Shown here one piece after another: positions 1 to 5,879 of a DNA stretch of 6,330 nt. The notes beneath the pieces were generated by a model. It did no database searches. It was given only the letters and a program-made list of their open reading frames with translations, and was not told the origin of the DNA. How positions within the stretch are numbered: position 1 is the first letter of the stretch; each line of letters starts with the position of its first letter. The position numbers were made by a program, and so were the translations under genes. Origin of the DNA: Pseudomonadota bacterium (GTDB lineage Bacteria > Pseudomonadota > Gammaproteobacteria > Pseudomonadales > Azotimanducaceae); the NCBI GenBank assembly GCA_027622495.1, contig JAQBYL010000252.1:1-6330 (forward strand). The letters run 5' to 3'.

Positions 1-2
1 CG

Positions 3-698
3 GAAACTGGCAATTACAACCAGTTCTGGATCGTGGAGCGGACATTTGACGATCGTACTTCACTGATCGTTGACCCCGCCGACGGCAAGATTCCAGCCCT
101 CACAGAGGCTGGCCAACGACGCATGGATGCCCGTGCTGCCCACGAGGCTGCGCACCCTGCTGATTCCTACACCGACCGCATTAATTCTGACCGCTGTATC
201 ACCTTTGGTGTGCCGTTCATCCAGGCAGGCTACAACGGTTATTTTCAGATCGTGCAGAACGCCGATCACGTGGTGGTGTTGCAGGAGATGGCACACGAAG
301 CACGCATCATTCCGCTGGATGATCGCCCCCAGCTTGATGACAATGTGCGCCAGTGGATGGGAGAGCCGCGCGGTCGCTGGGAAGACGACGTGCTGGTGGT
401 TGAGACCAGTAATTTCTCAGCAAAGAGCAATTTTCGTGGTTCCAATGAAAATCTTCACCTGACCGAGCGATTCCAGCGGGTGGGACCGGAAACACTGCAA
501 TGGGATGTGACCGTCAATGACCCCACCCATTGGACGCAGCCGTGGACCGTTTCGATCCTGATGGCAAAGTCGGCAGAACCGATCTTTGAGTATGCCTGCC
601 ATGAAGGGAATTACGCCATGGAAGGGATTCTGCGCGGCCATCGTCTGCTGGAGGCTGAGGCCGCCGGTGAGACGTACGTGGATGATCGTGTGAACTAA
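3..698 (+). CDS. Uncharacterised exported-type protein, 3' part (5' end outside window)
   Basis: The frame is open from the left edge to TAA at 696-698, giving 231 residues. An in-frame GTG at 33 is not taken as the start, because conserved-looking sequence (ETGNYNQFW) precedes it. Counting from the edge, visible landmarks are RTSLIVDP (18-25), RCITFGVP (64-71), YFQIVQ (80-85), a RIIPLDDRP block (101-109), QWMGEPRGRWEDD (117-129), TERF (154-157) and EYACHEGN (197-204). From memory these are hallmarks of a large family of 'hypothetical' secreted proteins common in marine proteobacteria and Acidobacteria; no reaction is known to me. A signal peptide would lie in the missing part. It is convergent with the lipoprotein gene, whose product shares several of these blocks. 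I am sure it is a real gene and of the family resemblance; the function is unknown. Confidence 0.87.
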   Translation, partial: ETGNYNQFWIVERTFDDRTSLIVDPADGKIPALTEAGQRRMDARAAHEAAHPADSYTDRINSDRCITFGVPFIQAGYNGYFQIVQNADHVVVLQEMAHEARIIPLDDRPQLDDNVRQWMGEPRGRWEDDVLVVETSNFSAKSNFRGSNENLHLTERFQRVGPETLQWDVTVNDPTHWTQPWTVSILMAKSAEPIFEYACHEGNYAMEGILRGHRLLEAEAAGETYVDDRVN

Positions 699-702
699 GT
701 CG

Positions 703-725
703 TGTGTGGCGTACAGCGCCACACA
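703..725. terminator. Hairpin between convergent genes, possible bidirectional terminator
   Basis: TGTGTGGCG at 703-711 and CGCCACACA at 717-725 form a perfect 9-bp stem around a 5-base loop. It fills the 29-bp gap between the stop of the plus-strand gene (698) and the stop of the minus-strand lipoprotein gene (728). On the plus strand a short T run (TTTT, inside the next gene's 3' end) begins about 7 bases after the stem; on the minus strand no T tract follows. The position fits a shared terminator, but the weak U tract makes efficient intrinsic termination uncertain. Confidence 0.55.
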
Positions 726-727
726 GG

Positions 728-1540
728 TCAGGTTTTCTTCCGAAGATGGCCGTACATCAGTTCCTCGGCGAATTCGACGCACTTGTATTCCTGCAGCTGA
801 GCGTTGGCTTCCAGGCGTCGATACAGGGGCATCGAGATCTTCCATGGCCGGGTAAATGTTTCCGGATCGGTGATCAACGCTTCGTAGTGCAGAACATGAT
901 CTGAAACCCGCGTGAATCGTTCCTCGACCTGCAGTTGGGCCGAATGGAAGTTGCCGGCGCTGTCGAACCAGGTGTCGGGATGATTGCTCGACACATCGAT
1001 GACCAGTGTGTCGCCCTCGAAGCGACCCACCGAATGCCCCATCCAGCTTTCAAAATCGTGCTCGAAATCGGGTTGATTGATGTACACCATGCGGGCGGCG
1101 CTGGCGAATTCATAGACCATGAATATGGTTTCACTGCCCTGCACAATCTGGAAGGGATAGGGCATGTAGGTGGCCCTCGGCAGACCTGGCAGAAAGCACT
1201 TGACCGCCGGGTCCAGGGCTAACCAGTTGGCATGGTTGCTCTGCTGCTTTTCCCGCGCCCATGGCTGATAGGGTATCTCGCCACCTTCCACAACACTCAG
1301 ACCTGCCGGTATGCCACCCAGTGCACCGAGCTCGGCGATCGGTCCCATACTTGCTGCATGCGCCTCCAGGTTCCAGTTGGCGCTCCCCATGGCCTGCCAG
1401 ATCCCGTTCAGATCCGGGTTGCCGAACTCATCGAGACCTGGCTTGTACACTGGTGCTGCTGCGCCCTCGGGCTGCGATGTGGGTGCAGGTCCACATGCGG
1501 TCAGGATTAACGTTGATGCAACGATGAGCAGACGGAACAT
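728..1540 (-). CDS. Uncharacterised lipoprotein, same broad family as the convergent gene
   Basis: The 270-aa product starts at ATG (1540-1538), with GGAG six bases upstream (plus-strand 1547-1550) as a good ribosome binding site. The N terminus is a lipoprotein signal: a hydrophobic stretch at 4-13 and lipobox LTAC ending at Cys16, followed by Gly rather than Asp, which predicts outer-membrane sorting. A low-complexity linker rich in Pro, Ala and Ser follows to about residue 31. The main body has PDLNGIWQ (42-49), PYQPWAREKQQ (90-100), KCFLPGLPRATY (114-125), PFQIVQ (129-134), SWMGHSVGRFEGDTLVIDV (165-183), ERFTRV (207-212), TRPWKISMPLYRRLE (230-244) and EYKCVEFAEELMYG (251-264). These match a widespread uncharacterised family of secreted proteins and lipoproteins as I remember it. 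No catalytic motif is recognised. Length is typical and the gene appears intact. Substrate binding in the envelope is possible but not shown. Confidence 0.88.
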   Translation of the reverse strand: MFRLLIVASTLILTACGPAPTSQPEGAAAPVYKPGLDEFGNPDLNGIWQAMGSANWNLEAHAASMGPIAELGALGGIPAGLSVVEGGEIPYQPWAREKQQSNHANWLALDPAVKCFLPGLPRATYMPYPFQIVQGSETIFMVYEFASAARMVYINQPDFEHDFESWMGHSVGRFEGDTLVIDVSSNHPDTWFDSAGNFHSAQLQVEERFTRVSDHVLHYEALITDPETFTRPWKISMPLYRRLEANAQLQEYKCVEFAEELMYGHLRKKT

Positions 1541-1593
1541 GGCGATCTCCGGGCAGTCGATGTTGGTAACTTAAGCCATGTCCGGCGAACCCG

Positions 1594-1606
1594 CCAGGGT
1601 CCCTGG
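1594..1606. promoter_or_regulatory. Perfect 13-bp palindrome upstream of the lipoprotein gene, possible operator
   Basis: CCAGGG (1594-1599), a central T, then CCCTGG (1601-1606) form a perfect inverted repeat. It lies 53 bp upstream of the lipoprotein start codon on the minus strand, a suitable distance for an operator overlapping a promoter. I cannot pick out a convincing -35/-10 pair here and do not recognise the regulator. It could also be chance or a small hairpin. Confidence 0.25.
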
Positions 1607-1615
1607 ATAAAATCA

Positions 1616-1873
1616 GTGCCAGGATTCAATGATCAAAGAGCTGATTTGTTTGAGTTTCCCGTCGTAGCAGCGGGGCGAATTGAATCAATTGTCCACTGGC
1701 AACGCAGTTTCGAATACGACAGCCTGACGCCGCTTTACGGGCATTTTCTGAAAGATGAGTTAGTGCCGTTTGCCGCCGAAACAACAGGTGTATCTTTTAT
1801 TCAAGATGCTTCCCTGCGCGCGATCTGTGGCATTTCGAGCGGTGGTATCTGTGCTTTCAACACACTCGGTTAA
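1616..1873 (+). pseudogene. Esterase (enterochelin-esterase-like, alpha/beta hydrolase) remnant
   Basis: The open frame encodes 85 residues from a GTG at 1616, without a convincing ribosome binding site. From about residue 30 it reads like the middle of putative esterases of the enterochelin esterase/Fes type (esterase D family): QRSFEYDSLTPLYGHFLKDE (30-49), then RAICGISSGGICAFN (68-82). The latter holds the nucleophile elbow G-I-S-S-G, with Ser74 as predicted nucleophile. Full proteins continue well past this with the acid and histidine of the triad. Here TAA comes three residues after AFN, and the 3' end of the amidase gene begins 24 bp later, so there is no room for the rest. After the stop the same frame reads PDLC, recalling the RPD[LAV]F that usually follows the elbow, so the stop may be an in-gene mutation. 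The first 29 residues match nothing I know. It cannot be a working hydrolase. Confidence 0.62.
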
Positions 1874-1897
1874 CCCGACTTGTGTTTGCATGATCGG

Positions 1898-3460
1898 CTA
1901 GGTGAGCTGCGGGTGCTGCAGATGAAATTCGTTGGCCTGCTCGAAAGCATAACCTGCCTGGCACAGAATCCCTTCGTTGAGCGGTGACGCAATGAGCTGC
2001 AGGCTGATCGGTATGCGTTCGGGCGAGAAACCACACGGCACCGACAGGGTGGGATAACCGTTGTAGTCCCAGATCGTCACGAATCGCCCGCTGCGGTTAA
2101 AAAACTCCAGCGGCACGCCACCGATCGTTCCTCGTGTCAGATCAAGTCCGCCGTACGCATCCTCGGGGTTGTAGCGGAACGACTCAGATGCCAGCGTCGG
2201 ACAGACCAGGCAATCAATCCCGGCAAAGATCGGTGCGACCCGCCCTGACGCGCGCTTTCGCGCGAACATTGCTTTGGCTAATGTGACCGAAGAAGTGTCC
2301 CGGCCCTGGGTCAAAAACTCACGGAAATACGTCCCGTAGGCGTCCTGTTGGGAAGGAAAGGTTGCCTCGTGAACGGCCGCTGCTTCGGCCGCTGCGAGTG
2401 TGTTCCACGCCGCGTTCTCCTCAGGCTCGAGTGTCGGGAACTGGATATTGACGATCTCTGCACCCTGGCTTTTAAACAGCGCTATGGCTTTGTGCATTGC
2501 ATCGGCGACGAAAGGTTCGACGTCGCGTGTGGCAAAGGCTTCGTCCCAGCCGATGCGCAGAGCCGCAACACCGCGCTCCATCTGTTTCTCGTAGTCGGGT
2601 ACAGGTGCAGCCAGAGACGTCGGATCATTGGCATCATGTCCGGCGATCGCGCTGAGGATGCGTGCAGCATCACGCACACTTCGTGTCATCGGACCAACGT
2701 GATCAAGGGTTGGACCCAGGTCGAGAACGCCATGTCGGCTTACCCGCCCCCAGGTGGGTTTCAAGCCGACGATGCCGTTGACGGCGGAAGGAAAACGGAT
2801 AGAGCCGCCGGTGTCGGTACCGAGCGATGCAAAACACAGACCTGCAGCAGTGGCGACACCGGAACCGCCTGAAGAGACTCCTGGCCAGCGGTCGAGATCA
2901 CCCCAGGGATTACGCGGGACTGCAAAGTCGCGGTGATATCCCACCATTGCCCCTTCCGTGGTGGCCAACTTGCCGAGGATCACCGCACCCTGTGCTTCGA
3001 GCCGGGTGACCACCGTGGCATCCGTGGTGGAGATCAGATCCTTGCGGAAGCTGTGCCCGGCGGTGGTCGGGGCACCGCGCTTATGGCAGAGATCTTTCAC
3101 GGCAATCGGGACCCCGTGCAGACTCCCAAGGTGTTCGCCCTGTTCGCGCGCCGCATCGGCGACCGCTGCAGCCTGCAGCGCCTGCTCGCCCATCACGGTG
3201 TAGTAGGAATGCAGTCTCGGTTCGAGGGAAGCAATGCGTTTAAGCATTGCCTTCGTTACCTGCACCGAGCTCAATGAGCCTTCTGCGATACTCATCGCGA
3301 CTTCTGACAGCGTCTGGTAGTGGAGGGGTCTTTGCGTCATTTTGGTGGTCTCGTTGGCGGGCGAAGCAGCTTGGGCAGAACGATCTGATAGAACGCAGGC
3401 AGCAGCTGAGGTCGCAAGACCTGCGACTGTCATCTGCAGCAGATCACGTCGGGTGCGCAT
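1898..3460 (-). CDS. Tat-exported amidase (amidase signature family)
   Basis: This 520-aa serine hydrolase should cleave carboxamide bonds with release of ammonia or an amine. The amidase-signature triad is visible: Lys122 in GVPIAVKD, cis-Ser196 in VSSGGSG, and nucleophile Ser220 in GTDTGGSIRFP; the 24-residue Ser-Ser spacing is as in known members. The conserved block continues through NGIVGLKPTWGRVSRHG (228-244) and DHVGPMTRSVRDAA (253-266). The N terminus carries a twin-arginine motif (TRRDLLQ, 3-9), a hydrophobic stretch (about 10-24) and an AQA site at 29-31, so the folded enzyme is probably exported to the periplasm. Cys22 after Ala-Ala-Ala is a weak alternative lipobox. The ATG overlaps the nitroreductase stop by one base (TGATG) and has no clear Shine-Dalgarno, which points to translational coupling. 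Length is normal. The substrate cannot be predicted; GatA is unlikely given the export signal and the absence of gatB or gatC. Confidence 0.93.
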   Translation of the reverse strand: MRTRRDLLQMTVAGLATSAAACVLSDRSAQAASPANETTKMTQRPLHYQTLSEVAMSIAEGSLSSVQVTKAMLKRIASLEPRLHSYYTVMGEQALQAAAVADAAREQGEHLGSLHGVPIAVKDLCHKRGAPTTAGHSFRKDLISTTDATVVTRLEAQGAVILGKLATTEGAMVGYHRDFAVPRNPWGDLDRWPGVSSGGSGVATAAGLCFASLGTDTGGSIRFPSAVNGIVGLKPTWGRVSRHGVLDLGPTLDHVGPMTRSVRDAARILSAIAGHDANDPTSLAAPVPDYEKQMERGVAALRIGWDEAFATRDVEPFVADAMHKAIALFKSQGAEIVNIQFPTLEPEENAAWNTLAAAEAAAVHEATFPSQQDAYGTYFREFLTQGRDTSSVTLAKAMFARKRASGRVAPIFAGIDCLVCPTLASESFRYNPEDAYGGLDLTRGTIGGVPLEFFNRSGRFVTIWDYNGYPTLSVPCGFSPERIPISLQLIASPLNEGILCQAGYAFEQANEFHLQHPQLT

Positions 3461-4095
3461 CAGGCCGACCAGCGATCCCAGCGCATGATTTCAGCCACCG
3501 GCAAGCGGGTGACCGGTCCAAACTTACCCAGCGGATAACCGACGGGGATCAGACCGAACGCCTCGATATTGTCCGGCAGGCCTAAAACAGCCCGGCTCGC
3601 CTTACGATCACTTAAGCCCAGGGTGGTCAGCGCAGCACCCAGCCCCAGAGCACGTGCAGCCAGCAGCAGATTCTGCACACCGGGCCACAGTGAACTGCCG
3701 GCGCGCGAGGCTTCGCTGCCGGACACAGGAGCATCGAATTCGAAACAGGCGATCACGATTGCCGGACAATCCTGCAGATGCTCGGCCTGCCACAGAACAG
3801 AATTCAGCATCCGCTGGCGTTTTTCTGCCGACTGATGAGGCAGCGCACCCGCGCGACCTGATTGCGGTCCGACGTAGGCTTCGACTGCAGTCTTGTTCAA
3901 GGCGGCGAGTTTCTTACGCTGATCGGGGTCCCGCACCACAAGCCATCGTGCACGCTGCATGTTTGAACCGCTTGGGGCCTGGTTGGCCGCGTCGATCAGT
4001 TTGACCAGTAACTCCTCGGGCACTGCCTTGGTGTCCAGGCGTCGCATGGCACGGCACGAGTAAATTGCATCAAATAAGCTCAGATCTTCAGACAT
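3460..4095 (-). CDS. Nitroreductase family flavoprotein
   Basis: The 211-aa product should be an FMN-dependent NAD(P)H oxidoreductase of the nitroreductase superfamily, usually a cytoplasmic homodimer. Visible FMN-site features are the N-terminal SCRAMRRLDTKAVP (13-26), with the Arg cluster that contacts the flavin phosphate, APSGSNMQ (40-47), and the WPGVQNLLLAARALGLGAAL helix and loop (137-156). The C-terminal part has GLIPVGYPLGKFGPVTR (181-197). There is no signal peptide. The ATG is preceded by AAGGAA (plus-strand 4101-4106) at good spacing, so this start is secure. The stop shares one base with the amidase start, so the two are co-translated. The family acts on nitroaromatics, quinones, enones or flavins, and the true substrate is not evident. 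The gene appears intact with normal length. Confidence 0.92.
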   Translation of the reverse strand: MSEDLSLFDAIYSCRAMRRLDTKAVPEELLVKLIDAANQAPSGSNMQRARWLVVRDPDQRKKLAALNKTAVEAYVGPQSGRAGALPHQSAEKRQRMLNSVLWQAEHLQDCPAIVIACFEFDAPVSGSEASRAGSSLWPGVQNLLLAARALGLGAALTTLGLSDRKASRAVLGLPDNIEAFGLIPVGYPLGKFGPVTRLPVAEIMRWDRWSA

Positions 4096-4141
4096 GGTTT
4101 TTCCTTTTTGTGTTGTGTGTGATTACGGGTGAATCGTCAGG

Positions 4142-4303
4142 TCACAGAGTGATGTCGCGTTGCCAGTATTCATCTCCCGGCTGACTGATTACAGCGCGCG
4201 CATGTTCATTCCAGTGATCCTCGCCGATGTATTCCCCACTGTAGGCATAGGAAGTTTCATCCGGATATTTCTGCCGCCGCGCATCGATCGCCAGAGGAAT
4301 CAT
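4142..4303 (-). CDS. Small unrecognised ORF upstream of nitroreductase (53 aa)
   Basis: From ATG (4303-4301) the product is 53 aa; from an in-frame GTG at 4321 it is 59 aa. It starts MIPLAIDARRQKYPDE and ends in GDEYWQRDITL. It is acidic and aromatic-rich (five Tyr, two Trp), with no signal peptide or membrane segment, so it would be a small soluble cytoplasmic protein. The frame is open without a stop further upstream to about 4386, which raises the possibility of a longer or 5'-degraded gene. No good Shine-Dalgarno precedes either start. It lies 46 bp ahead of the nitroreductase on the same strand and inside the leader predicted from the 4408-4436 promoter. The codon mix looks protein-like. 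I recognise no family. It could be a small operon gene, a remnant, or chance. Confidence 0.42.
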   Translation of the reverse strand: MIPLAIDARRQKYPDETSYAYSGEYIGEDHWNEHARAVISQPGDEYWQRDITL

Positions 4304-4407
4304 GTGCGCGCGGCGCAGCACTGATTGTAGGCGGCGTTCGACTGCGCAGGCTGGCTGTCGACTAAAGAGGGTTGGGTCATGGCAGGCTCAACTGCTGATC
4401 TACGGGT

Positions 4408-4436
4408 ATCATAGCGGCTGTGCCCGCATTTGTCGG
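4408..4436 (-). promoter_or_regulatory. Probable sigma70-type promoter for the nitroreductase-amidase operon
   Basis: Read on the minus strand, CCGACA (plus 4431-4436, 4 of 6 matches to TTGACA) and TATGAT (plus 4408-4413, 5 of 6 to TATAAT) are separated by exactly 17 bp. Transcription would start near 4400, giving a leader of about 300 nt before the nitroreductase ATG, with the small ORF inside it. The site sits between the divergent operon and dbpA. The -10 region reads almost the same on the plus strand (TATCAT, 4407-4412), but I find no good matching -35 for dbpA there. Confidence 0.45.
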
Positions 4437-4443
4437 TTTACCT

Positions 4444-4446
4444 GGA
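4444..4446 (+). promoter_or_regulatory. Shine-Dalgarno-like GGA that supports the dbpA start
   Basis: GGA, in the context CTGGAATT, lies 8 bases before the ATG at 4455. It is modest, but together with the fit of the N terminus to DbpA it favours 4455 over an in-frame ATG at 4302 that would add 51 residues of non-family sequence. Confidence 0.5.
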
Positions 4447-4454
4447 ATTTTCCC

Positions 4455-5849
4455 ATGAGCGCCCCCGAAGCAACCAGTTTTGCCACGCTTGACCTTGCCA
4501 GCGCGCAACTTGCCAATCTGGAGACGCTCGGTTACCACTCCATGACGCCGATCCAGGCGCAGAGTCTGCCGCTGGTCTTGGGCGGCCGCGATCTGATTGC
4601 CCGGGCCAAAACCGGCAGTGGCAAAACTGCCGCCTTTGGTCTCGGTCTTCTGGAGCAGATCGACCCACGGCATTTTGTGGTGCAGGCGCTGGTGCTGTGC
4701 CCCACGCGCGAACTGGCCGATCAGGTGGGCAAGGAAATCCGCCGGTTGGCGCAAGGCATACCCAACGTCAAACTCGTCTCGTTGTGCGGGGGCAAGCCGT
4801 TCGGCCCGCAGAAGATGTCACTTGGGCACGGTGCCCATATCGTGGTGGGCACACCAGGGCGAATTCTCGATCACCTGCTCAGAGGAACTCTCAAGCTCGA
4901 TGGTCTCAAGACCCTGGTCCTGGATGAAGCAGATCGTATGCTCGACATGGGGTTCTCAGACGCGATGGAGCAGATTGTTGCGAAGACACCGGCCAGGCGG
5001 CAGACGCTGCTGTTCTCGGCCACCTATCCGGAAGGCATTGCAAAAATCAGTCGGGCCTTTCAGCGCAACCCGGCTCAAGTGACGGTAGAAGCGGAGCACG
5101 CAGCAGGCGTGATCGAGCAGGTGTTTTATGAGGTGCGCGCACATGAACGCAACAACGCTTTGCTTGCGTTGTTCGAACATTTCAAGCCCGCCTCCACCCT
5201 GGTGTTCTGCCACACCAAAAAGGAATGTGCCGAAGTCGCCACCTTCTTAAACGATCATCGGATCGAAGCACTGGCGATTCACGGTGATCTTGAGCAACGC
5301 GATCGGGACCGTGTGCTGGTTCTGTTTTCAAACAACAGCGTTCCGGTGCTGGTCGCGACAGACGTTGCCGCGCGGGGCCTGGATATCAAGTCTCTGCAGG
5401 CGGTGATCAACTATGAATTGCCGCGGCAGGCGGAAATCTATATCCATCGCATCGGCCGCACTGGCCGGGCGGGGGAAAAGGGGCTTGCCGTGAGCCTCTT
5501 TACCCAGGCCGAACAGGGGCGGGTGAATGCGATTGAGGCCCTCCTGCCGGAACCCTGCATCTACGACACGCCAGCTTCTCTTGATCGGCAGGCCAACTTT
5601 GTTCTGAAAGCGCCCATGGGCACCATCGAGATCAACACGGGGCGCAAACAGAAAGTCAGACCGGGCGATCTGCTCGGTGCTCTAACCGGTGATGCGGGGT
5701 TGGCCGGTTCAAGCGTAGGCAAGATCGACATTTTCGACATGGCGAGCTTTGTTGCGATCGAGCGATCAGAAATCCGTCGCGCTCTCGACTATTTTACTGC
5801 CGATGGAAAGGTGAAAGGTCGAGCGGTGCGGGCTCGCAGGGTGAGTTGA
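4455..5849 (+). CDS. dbpA: ATP-dependent RNA helicase DbpA (DEAD-box)
   Basis: This 464-aa DEAD-box helicase is, by family, specific for hairpin 92 of 23S rRNA and acts in late 50S subunit assembly in the cytoplasm. From the chosen start the motifs are: Q motif with MTPIQ (30-34), motif I AKTGSGKT (51-58), Ia PTRELA (83-88), Ib TPGR (133-136), II DEAD (157-160), III SAT (188-190), IV LVFCHT (249-254), HGDLEQRDRD (276-285), V ATDVAARGLD (301-310) and VI HRIGRTGRAG (331-340). The C terminus (about 387-462) is the DbpA RNA-binding domain, seen in KVRPGDLLGALTGDAGL (400-416) and the final basic segment GKVKGRAVRARR; this separates it from RhlE, SrmB and RhlB. Length is close to E. coli DbpA (457 aa). 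No motif is missing. It stands alone, divergent from the operon and convergent with the sulfatase gene; no clear promoter or terminator was found. Confidence 0.96.
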   Translation: MSAPEATSFATLDLASAQLANLETLGYHSMTPIQAQSLPLVLGGRDLIARAKTGSGKTAAFGLGLLEQIDPRHFVVQALVLCPTRELADQVGKEIRRLAQGIPNVKLVSLCGGKPFGPQKMSLGHGAHIVVGTPGRILDHLLRGTLKLDGLKTLVLDEADRMLDMGFSDAMEQIVAKTPARRQTLLFSATYPEGIAKISRAFQRNPAQVTVEAEHAAGVIEQVFYEVRAHERNNALLALFEHFKPASTLVFCHTKKECAEVATFLNDHRIEALAIHGDLEQRDRDRVLVLFSNNSVPVLVATDVAARGLDIKSLQAVINYELPRQAEIYIHRIGRTGRAGEKGLAVSLFTQAEQGRVNAIEALLPEPCIYDTPASLDRQANFVLKAPMGTIEINTGRKQKVRPGDLLGALTGDAGLAGSSVGKIDIFDMASFVAIERSEIRRALDYFTADGKVKGRAVRARRVS

Positions 5850-5879
5850 GAGCCTGTTGAGCACAGTGTCGACGCGTGG

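Noticed and set aside
417..845. 142-aa minus-strand open frame spanning the 3' ends of the first two genes
   Set aside because: It runs antisense through gene 1 and out of frame through the 3' end of the lipoprotein gene. It has no recognisable domain and is a shadow frame.
1541..1897. Insertion-sequence footprint around the esterase remnant
   Set aside because: I found no transposase fragment, terminal inverted repeats or target-site duplication around it, and the two palindromes differ in sequence.
2348..2872. 174-aa plus-strand open frame antisense to the amidase gene
   Set aside because: The composition (many Arg, Cys and Gly) is that of a shadow of a high-GC gene. No family is recognisable, and the amidase on the other strand carries all its motifs.
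4301..4380. 26-aa minus-strand ORF starting at the ATG at 4380 and ending in TGA at 4301
   Set aside because: It is very short, has only a weak upstream purine stretch and overlaps the other small frame. Nothing supports it over the frame ending at 4142.
4384..4412. Divergent plus-strand promoter for dbpA using TATCAT at 4407
   Set aside because: The -10 is fair, but no hexamer near 16-18 bp upstream resembles TTGACA. TTGGGT at 4372 is about 29 bp away, which is too far.
4302..4454. In-frame N-terminal extension of dbpA from an ATG at 4302, adding 51 residues
   Set aside because: The added residues are Arg/Cys-rich and unlike DbpA, and they run antisense across the small ORF and the predicted minus-strand promoter. 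The ATG at 4455 matches the family N terminus and length and has a GGA 8 bases upstream.
5850..5879. Possible terminator between dbpA and the sulfatase gene
   Set aside because: Only a 4-bp CTGT/ACAG stem can be formed and no T tract follows, so there is too little to call a terminator.
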